18,713 nucleotides of DNA from Acidimicrobiia bacterium. GTDB lineage: Bacteria; Actinomycetota; Acidimicrobiia; Spongiisociales; UBA5794. Shown piece by piece: positions 14,157 to 18,713 of the stretch. The position numbers and the translations under genes are program-made. The notes beneath the pieces are model-generated. The model had not been told where the DNA came from and did not search any database. It saw only the letters and a list, made by a program, of their open reading frames with translations. The number at the start of each line of letters is the position of its first letter. Positions within the stretch are counted from its first letter, which is position 1. Location of the stretch: the NCBI GenBank assembly GCA_030618675.1, contig JAUXCV010000008.1, positions 1 to 18,713 of the forward strand, given 5' to 3'.

Positions 14157-15928
14157 GGTACATGACGCACGCCGGTGCCTACGAGAGCGAGGATCGGAGC
14201 GGGCTGCTCGTGAGAGCGGCGAAGCTCGGTCGCAACCTATGGCTTCCCGCCCTCGGGGCACTGATCGCAGCGGTGTTCGGGACGATGGCCAGACTCGCCG
14301 GACCGCTGACGGTGCGGGCGGGCATTGACCGGGGCATCGCAGAAGGCGACAAGATCGCCGTATCTCGCGCGGCTGTGGTGTTCCTCATCCTGCTCCTCGT
14401 GCAGTACGTGTTCGTGATGATCTCCCGATACGGCATCGCCTGGGTGGGGGAGCGGTATCTCGTGAATCTGCGGGGCGTGGTCTTCGGGCATCTGATCCGC
14501 TCGGACACGGCGTTCTTCTCCCGTTCGAAGAGTGGCGTCCTTGTCTGCCGCATGACGTCGGACATCGAGTCGCTGCAGGAGTTCGCGAGCGATGGTGCGG
14601 TGATGGCTCTTACGAACGTCTTGACGGTCGTCGGTGTTGCCGTAGCGATGGTCCTTGTCGATTGGCAGATGGCGGTGGCCACGCTCGTCGTCATCGGCGT
14701 TCTGATCGGCGTTTCAGTTGTGTTCCAGCGCCAGGCCTCGAAGGCCTACGGGCAAGTGCGTGAGCGGATCGGCCGGGTTCTCGCCGGATTGCAGGAAGGG
14801 ATCGCCGGTGTTCGAGTTGTCCAGGCCTTCACCCAGGAACAGGTCCAGGCGGCGACGTTCAGCCGAGTCAACGAGGACCATTACCGGGCGAACATGAAGG
14901 CAGCAGCAGCGATCTCGTGGTACTTCCCTTCGGTCGGATTGCTCCGAGTGGTGGCCCTCGGTGCTGTTCTGGTGATAGGCGGCATGCGAGCCATCGACGG
15001 GACGATGACGTTCGGAACCCTCGTTGTCTTCCTCCTGTATCTCGACTGGTTCTTCCAACCGATCGTGAACCTTGCCAACGTCTACAACCTTCTCCAGGCT
15101 GCTGTCGCTGCGCTCGCGAAGATCTTCGGTCTTCTCGATGTGAAGGCAGACATCGTGGAGCGTCCGGACGCCCATGATCTTGAGACCCCGGTCGCCGGTG
15201 CGATCAGGCTTCGTGACGTTACCTTCGGATACGAGGTCGGCACCGAAGTGCTTCGCCGGATCGATCTCGACATCCCGGCGGGACAGCGCCTCGCGGTCGT
15301 GGGGGAAACGGGCGCAGGGAAATCCACGATCGCGAAACTCGTTCTCCGCTTCTACGACCCTCAGCGGGGAGATGTGGAGATCGACGGCTCGAACTTGCGG
15401 CACCTCACGATGAACTCTCGCACGGACGCCATTGCTCTCATTCCTCAGGACGGCTTCTTGTTCAACGGAACGCTGAGAGACAACCTCAAGTACGGCGCAC
15501 CGGACGCCACGGACGAAGACGTGTGGAACGTGCTGCGAGCGATGGGGATCGATGGTTGGGTCCGTGATCTGCCTGAGTCGCTCGACACCGAGGTCCGGGA
15601 GCGGGGGAGTCGATTCTCGGCGGGGGAGAGGCAGTTGGTCGCTCTCGGAAGGGCGTTCCTCGATGATCCTGCGGTCATCGTCCTCGACGAAGCGACCTCG
15701 AACCTCGATCCTGAGACGGAGCTGGAGGTCGAAGGAGCGTTCCGTGTGCTCCTCGCCGGCCGAACCGCCATTGTGATCGCACACCGCCTCCGCTCGGCCG
15801 AGCGGGCCGATCGTGTGATCATGATCGATGATGGTCGGATCATCGCCGACGGCCATCACACGGATCTCGTTGAATCGAGTCCCGAATTCGGCCGTCTTGT
15901 GGAAGTATGGGAGAGAGGATTGACATGA
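14153..15928 (+). CDS. ABC exporter half-transporter, catalytic-site partner subunit
   Basis: Fused membrane plus NBD protein of 591 residues, partner of the preceding subunit. The membrane domain covers about 25-330, with a typical coupling region and VVQAFTQE near 220. The NBD shows Walker A GETGAGKST with Lys390, Q-loop IPQDGFLFNGT, Walker B VIVLDE with Asp512 and the catalytic Glu513, and switch His544. Its signature is FSAGE (488-492) rather than LSGGQ. In a head-to-tail NBD dimer this altered signature faces the Asp506 site of the partner (degenerate). Its intact Walker A/B with Glu513 faces the partner's LSGGQ and forms the hydrolytic site. The two proteins therefore look made for each other. 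The start overlaps the preceding stop (ATGA) with a strong Shine-Dalgarno, and its stop overlaps the next gene in the same way. Cargo is unknown. Confidence 0.93.
   Translation: MRYMTHAGAYESEDRSGLLVRAAKLGRNLWLPALGALIAAVFGTMARLAGPLTVRAGIDRGIAEGDKIAVSRAAVVFLILLLVQYVFVMISRYGIAWVGERYLVNLRGVVFGHLIRSDTAFFSRSKSGVLVCRMTSDIESLQEFASDGAVMALTNVLTVVGVAVAMVLVDWQMAVATLVVIGVLIGVSVVFQRQASKAYGQVRERIGRVLAGLQEGIAGVRVVQAFTQEQVQAATFSRVNEDHYRANMKAAAAISWYFPSVGLLRVVALGAVLVIGGMRAIDGTMTFGTLVVFLLYLDWFFQPIVNLANVYNLLQAAVAALAKIFGLLDVKADIVERPDAHDLETPVAGAIRLRDVTFGYEVGTEVLRRIDLDIPAGQRLAVVGETGAGKSTIAKLVLRFYDPQRGDVEIDGSNLRHLTMNSRTDAIALIPQDGFLFNGTLRDNLKYGAPDATDEDVWNVLRAMGIDGWVRDLPESLDTEVRERGSRFSAGERQLVALGRAFLDDPAVIVLDEATSNLDPETELEVEGAFRVLLAGRTAIVIAHRLRSAERADRVIMIDDGRIIADGHHTDLVESSPEFGRLVEVWERGLT
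15913..15918 (+). promoter_or_regulatory. Shine-Dalgarno site deciding the PLP enzyme start
   Basis: GAGAGG lies 6 nt before the ATG at 15925, which also overlaps the upstream stop as ATGA. The in-frame ATG at 15907 has no comparable site and is less likely. Confidence 0.6.
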
Positions 15929-17049
15929 ATCGGGAGTATCTGGACGAGTTCGAGGGACGGGACGGATATCTCAACTACGCGTCGGTTGGTCCTCCGTCTC
16001 GATCGGCTCGCGACGCTGCCGGCGCCCTTCTCGACGAGGTGGCGTTGGGGGAGCGGGCAGCCACTCAGATCATCGGTCCGGCATATCAGAAGGCCCGCGG
16101 CGAGATCGCCGATGCTCTCGGTGTCGAAACTGGTTTCGTCACATCGGTGCCTTCAACGAGTGCTGGGATCATGCAGATCGCCTTCGGTCTGGTCGGTTCA
16201 GGTGGGAACGTCGTCGTTCCCGCTCACGAGTTCCCGGCGAACCGGTACCCGTGGCTTCGGGCGGAGTCGGTGGGTGGGCCCGAGGTGAGGGCCGTTGAGA
16301 TCCCCGACCGTCGCGTAACGCGGGAGACGCTCTCCGACGCCGTCGATGACGAGACGCGACTGGTTGCTGTGAGCCTCGTGGACTACATGACCGGATTCCG
16401 GGTCGATGTCGATTCGATCGCTGAGGCGGCCGGTGACGCACTGGTGCTTGTCGACGGAATACAGGGTCTCGGCGCCGTGGAGACGGGTCTCGGAAGTGCC
16501 GACGTGTTCGTTGCCGGCGGACAGAAATGGCTTCGGGCCGGGTTCTCAGCAGGCGTGATGGCCGTATCTCCCCGCGTCTTCGACCGATTGGAACCCACGC
16601 TGACGGGGTGGTGGAGCGTCGAGGATGGCTATGCGTTCGAGGTTCCTCCACCACATCCGGCGTTGGCAACCGCCGATCGGTTCCTGGAGGGTTCGCCGAA
16701 TCTGCTTGGGGCCGTTGCCGCGGCTGCCGCTTTGGATGTCGTCGACGTGGGCGGGATCGCCAATATCGAGGCCGCCGTGCTCGAGCGCTCGGGAGCGGTT
16801 CTCGATCTGGCTCGTTCTCTCGACGCCGAGGTGATCGCCCCGTGGCGTTCGGACGGCGAACGGGCGGGAATCGTCACGTTCAGGATCCCGGGCCTCCCGG
16901 CAAGCGACGCGGTTGCATCCCTGGCCACGGCAGGGTTCGTCGTGTCGGAGCGCAACGGCTGGATCCGGGTGTCTCCGCACGCGACCACACCGATGCGTGT
17001 CATCGAGGAGTTCGGAGCAACTCTGCGGGATCAGGTACGAAAGGCCTGA
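15925..17049 (+). CDS. Class V aminotransferase-fold PLP enzyme (cysteine desulfurase/kynureninase-like), specificity unknown
   Basis: Fold-type I PLP enzyme of 374 residues. Seen: SVPSTSAGIMQIAFGLV in the early phosphate-binding region, Asp177 in LVDGIQGLGAVE (binds the PLP ring nitrogen), and Lys201 in VAGGQKWLRAG (the Schiff-base lysine). An Arg in WIRVSPH near the C-terminus could bind a substrate carboxylate. This set is the class V (NifS/SufS/isopenicillin-N-epimerase-like) pattern. The catalytic Cys loop of a true cysteine desulfurase was not recognised, and no iron-sulfur genes are nearby, so that function is not claimed. Selenocysteine lyase-, epimerase- or transaminase-type activity is possible. 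The gene is the last of the coupled yihY-ABC-ABC operon, so it may make or modify the transported compound. Its 3' end overlaps the convergent methyltransferase by 19 bp. Confidence 0.85.
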   Translation: MNREYLDEFEGRDGYLNYASVGPPSRSARDAAGALLDEVALGERAATQIIGPAYQKARGEIADALGVETGFVTSVPSTSAGIMQIAFGLVGSGGNVVVPAHEFPANRYPWLRAESVGGPEVRAVEIPDRRVTRETLSDAVDDETRLVAVSLVDYMTGFRVDVDSIAEAAGDALVLVDGIQGLGAVETGLGSADVFVAGGQKWLRAGFSAGVMAVSPRVFDRLEPTLTGWWSVEDGYAFEVPPPHPALATADRFLEGSPNLLGAVAAAAALDVVDVGGIANIEAAVLERSGAVLDLARSLDAEVIAPWRSDGERAGIVTFRIPGLPASDAVASLATAGFVVSERNGWIRVSPHATTPMRVIEEFGATLRDQVRKA

Positions 17050-17627
17050 CCGGCCGCAACGAAGCCGCCTCCGGATTGCCAAACCTCGTCGATGTCCCAA
17101 TGGGTCGTCTCGAGGATCTCGACGGTCGATTGGTTCAGCCGGCATCCGCCGGAGACCTTCCCCCACATCGGGTTGATGCGGTCTTGCCAGCGTGCGGTGC
17201 GTTCGCTGGAGGAACGGACGTGCTCGAGGAAGCGGAGGATTCCGCCGGGCCGCACCACTCGATGGACCTCATCGAGGGCTCGCGTCGGATCGGGGATGGT
17301 GCAGAGAGCGAACGCGACGATCGCAGCATCGAATGCTTCGTCGATGAACGGTAGGTGGAGGGCATCGCCGCGGTACAGGAACAGTGGGACGGTTGATCCA
17401 GGAGCTTTGGCGATGAGCCTGTCGAGCATGTGCTGATCGGGTTCGATGGCGTGGATCTCGGCTGCCGTCGCCGGGTAGAGAGGAACATTGAGTCCCGTTC
17501 CTGCAGCGATCTCGACGATCCTTCCTGTGAGTCCGCTCATCAGTCGTCGGCGCTGATCGCGCACACCCATGCGCTCGGTCGGAGCGAGTACTGTGTCGTA
17601 GATCTTGGCAAGGATTGGGTGGTTCAT
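17031..17627 (-). CDS. Class I SAM-dependent methyltransferase
   Basis: Small soluble methyltransferase of 198 residues. Seen: motif I VEIAAGTGLN (38-47) for SAM binding, an acidic residue in AIEPD for the ribose, GDALHLPF (motif II region), and the post-II stretch EVHRVVRPGGILRFLEH. The N-terminal NHPILAKIYD and the late GGCRLN segment match a widespread group of methyltransferase-11-type enzymes related to UbiE and lipid methyltransferases; the substrate is not known. MenG (menaquinone methyltransferase) was considered because of menB/menE, but nothing specific supports it. The ATG at 17627 is chosen because the conserved N-terminus starts there; in-frame ATGs at 17687 and 17711 would add unconserved residues. 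No clear promoter box or Shine-Dalgarno was found before 17627. It converges on the PLP gene with a 19-bp tail overlap. Confidence 0.87.
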   Translation of the reverse strand: MNHPILAKIYDTVLAPTERMGVRDQRRRLMSGLTGRIVEIAAGTGLNVPLYPATAAEIHAIEPDQHMLDRLIAKAPGSTVPLFLYRGDALHLPFIDEAFDAAIVAFALCTIPDPTRALDEVHRVVRPGGILRFLEHVRSSSERTARWQDRINPMWGKVSGGCRLNQSTVEILETTHWDIDEVWQSGGGFVAAGQAFRT

Positions 17628-17714
17628 GGTGGGCAGCACATGATGGCTTGCATTCTCGCTCTCTCGATCTCCGTATGATTGCACCATGGCTGATGCAGTG
17701 GTCGGAGCCAAGAT

Positions 17715-17739
17715 TCTTGATTCCTGGCTCTTGATTCCT
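17715..17739. repeat. 11-bp direct repeat upstream of the Eis-like gene
   Basis: TCTTGATTCCT occurs at 17715-17725 and again at 17729-17739, separated by GGC (14-bp period). It overlaps an inverted pair, GAGCCA (17705-17710) and TGGCTC (17725-17730). It lies 9 bp upstream of the -10 candidate in the 134-bp divergent region between the methyltransferase and the Eis-like gene. It could be an operator or just a simple intergenic repeat. Confidence 0.6.
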
Positions 17740-17748
17740 CCCGCCCGG

Positions 17749-17754
17749 TAATCT
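17749..17754 (+). promoter_or_regulatory. -10 candidate for a leaderless Eis-like gene mRNA
   Basis: TAATCT fits TANNNT and is separated by 7 nt from the ATG at 17762, with no Shine-Dalgarno between, so transcription would begin at or 1 nt before the start codon. A 17-nt-spaced -35 is not recognisable; the direct repeats lie in that area instead. Confidence 0.5.
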
Positions 17755-17761
17755 CGTCGTC

Positions 17762-18713
17762 ATGGAGATCACGACCCGCCCGATCGTTGAAGAGGAGTCG
17801 GCCGAGTTCCGCCGGGCCATCGCTCTCGGCTTCGGCGATGACCTGAACGACGAAGAGTTCCCGCCTGAGTGGTTCGCCGATCTTGTGCCACTCGACCGCA
17901 CGGTCGCGGCGTTCGACGGTGATCAGATCGTCGGGACGCTTGGCGGATTTCCGTTCGACATAACAGTGCCGGGGGGAGCGCAGATCCCGATGGCCGGAAC
18001 GACAATCGCGACCGTCGCGGGGACACACCGTCGCCGTGGGGCGCTCACCGCCATGATGCGGGATCATCTCGATGACGTTCGCTCCCGGGGGGAGCCGTTG
18101 GCCGGTCTCTGGTCTTCTGAGAGCTTGATCTACAGGCGATATGGGTTCGGAGTCGCCACCGAGAACGAAGAGATCGAGATGGACCAAACACGGATCTCGG
18201 TCGAGGGTGAAGCGGGTTCGATTCGACTTGCCACCCGGGAAGAGGCGGTCCGGGTATTCCCGGCCCTCTATGACCAGGAACGTCGGTGGAGGCCGGGGAT
18301 GCTCAGCCGTACGGAGAAGTGGTGGGAGCGAGACCTCTTCTTCGACCCGAGCGCTCGCCGGAAGGGATTCTCGAAACAGCGGTACCTCGTTCACGAGACG
18401 AACGGAGTTCCCGACGGCTACGCGATCTACCAGCAGAAGGGTGATTGGTCGGACGGCTTCCCGAACGGAACCGTGAAGGTTCGCGAGGTGGTGACACCGT
18501 CGGCAACGGCCCACACGGGGATATGGCGGTTCCTGGCGAGCATCGACCTGTTCCCGAACATCGAGTACTGGAACCTCCCTGTGGATGATCCGTTGCGATT
18601 GAGAATTCCGGATCATCGGAGGATCATTCGCAAACGATGGGACGCCCTCTACCTCCGGATCCTCGATGTCGTCAGGGCGCTGGAGGCCCGCACCTACGCC
18701 GCCGACGGCACCC
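17762..18713 (+). CDS. Eis-like GNAT N-acetyltransferase, 3' end cut off by window edge
   Basis: The first 317 residues of a protein like mycobacterial Eis (enhanced intracellular survival), a multi-domain N-acetyltransferase of about 400 residues that acetylates amines such as aminoglycosides or lysine side chains (family knowledge). Seen: N-terminal GNAT domain (about 1-135) with the acetyl-CoA pyrophosphate-binding VAGTHRRRGALTAM at 85-98, and SESLIYRRYGFG at 119-130, where Tyr124 matches the catalytic Tyr126 region of M. tuberculosis Eis. The second, degenerate GNAT domain follows, and the C-terminal SCP2-like domain with the catalytic C-terminal carboxylate is outside the window. The frame is open to the last base. 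The ATG at 17762 lies 7 nt after TAATCT and begins exactly where the family does. The real substrate in this organism is unknown. Confidence 0.9.
   Translation, partial: MEITTRPIVEEESAEFRRAIALGFGDDLNDEEFPPEWFADLVPLDRTVAAFDGDQIVGTLGGFPFDITVPGGAQIPMAGTTIATVAGTHRRRGALTAMMRDHLDDVRSRGEPLAGLWSSESLIYRRYGFGVATENEEIEMDQTRISVEGEAGSIRLATREEAVRVFPALYDQERRWRPGMLSRTEKWWERDLFFDPSARRKGFSKQRYLVHETNGVPDGYAIYQQKGDWSDGFPNGTVKVREVVTPSATAHTGIWRFLASIDLFPNIEYWNLPVDDPLRLRIPDHRRIIRKRWDALYLRILDVVRALEARTYAADGT

Noticed and set aside
14714..15859. 381-codon minus-strand open frame
   Set aside because: Antisense to the second ABC subunit, which has all NBD motifs in frame.
15925..17049. Cysteine desulfurase (SufS/IscS) assignment for the PLP enzyme
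   Set aside because: The catalytic Cys loop was not recognised and there are no iron-sulfur assembly genes nearby; kept as class V PLP enzyme only.
16527..17354. 275-codon plus-strand open frame across the PLP and methyltransferase genes
   Set aside because: Covers two well-supported genes in other frames and has a low-complexity Arg/Gly-rich sequence.
17031..17627. MenG (demethylmenaquinone methyltransferase)
   Set aside because: Shorter than typical MenG/UbiE, with an N-terminus and late motif of a different methyltransferase group; distance from menB/menE gives no support.
17624..18616. 330-codon minus-strand open frame
   Set aside because: Antisense to the Eis-like gene; the plus frame has GNAT motifs and a promoter-start layout.

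Overview
The window is GC-rich and densely coded, with almost no intergenic space. Several features suggest a high-GC actinobacterium, most likely from a deep class such as Acidimicrobiia: an Eis-type acetyltransferase, a type II (Asp-bearing) MenB, lipoproteins with Thr/Ser/Pro-rich linkers, and start codons placed 6-8 nt after TANNNT boxes (leaderless mRNAs). The class-level assignment is inference, because there is no rRNA or other marker gene here.

Layout. (1) Bases 1-1933: divergent menaquinone genes, menB (minus, cut by the left edge) and menE (plus). Their starts are only about 23 bp apart and share a palindromic -10 candidate. (2) Bases 1934-2004: convergent junction with a hairpin and an 8-bp tandem repeat. 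(3) Bases 2005-11498, minus strand: six tightly packed genes. In order of transcription they are a beta-propeller lipoprotein, a membrane-anchored endonuclease/exonuclease/phosphatase-fold (EEP) protein with a degraded active site, an M3 zinc oligopeptidase, a large GH57 glucan-hydrolase lipoprotein, a CHAD (polyphosphate-binding) protein and a nitrilase. Junctions are 1-nt or 4-nt overlaps or short gaps. A REP-like double hairpin lies between the peptidase and GH57 genes. (4) Bases 11499-11562: a 64-bp divergent promoter region. (5) Bases 11563-17049, plus strand: four genes joined by successive 4-nt stop/start overlaps, namely a YihY/BrkB membrane protein, two ABC exporter half-transporters and a class V PLP enzyme. 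(6) A minus-strand SAM methyltransferase whose 3' end overlaps the PLP gene by 19 bp. (7) A plus-strand Eis-like GNAT gene cut by the right edge.

How they work together. MenE and MenB catalyse consecutive steps of menaquinone synthesis (OSB to OSB-CoA to DHNA-CoA). The two ABC subunits look like an asymmetric heterodimer: the Walker B Glu-to-Asp change in one and the altered signature in the other fall in the same composite ATP site. Coupling to YihY and a PLP enzyme makes this the best candidate for an uncharacterised system in the window. On the minus strand, the propeller lipoprotein and the EEP-fold protein are predicted to face the same extracytoplasmic side. A secreted GH57 gene is coupled to a cytoplasmic polyphosphate-binding protein gene.

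No tRNA, rRNA, CRISPR array, insertion sequence or phage gene was seen. No gene-free stretch exceeds 300 bases.
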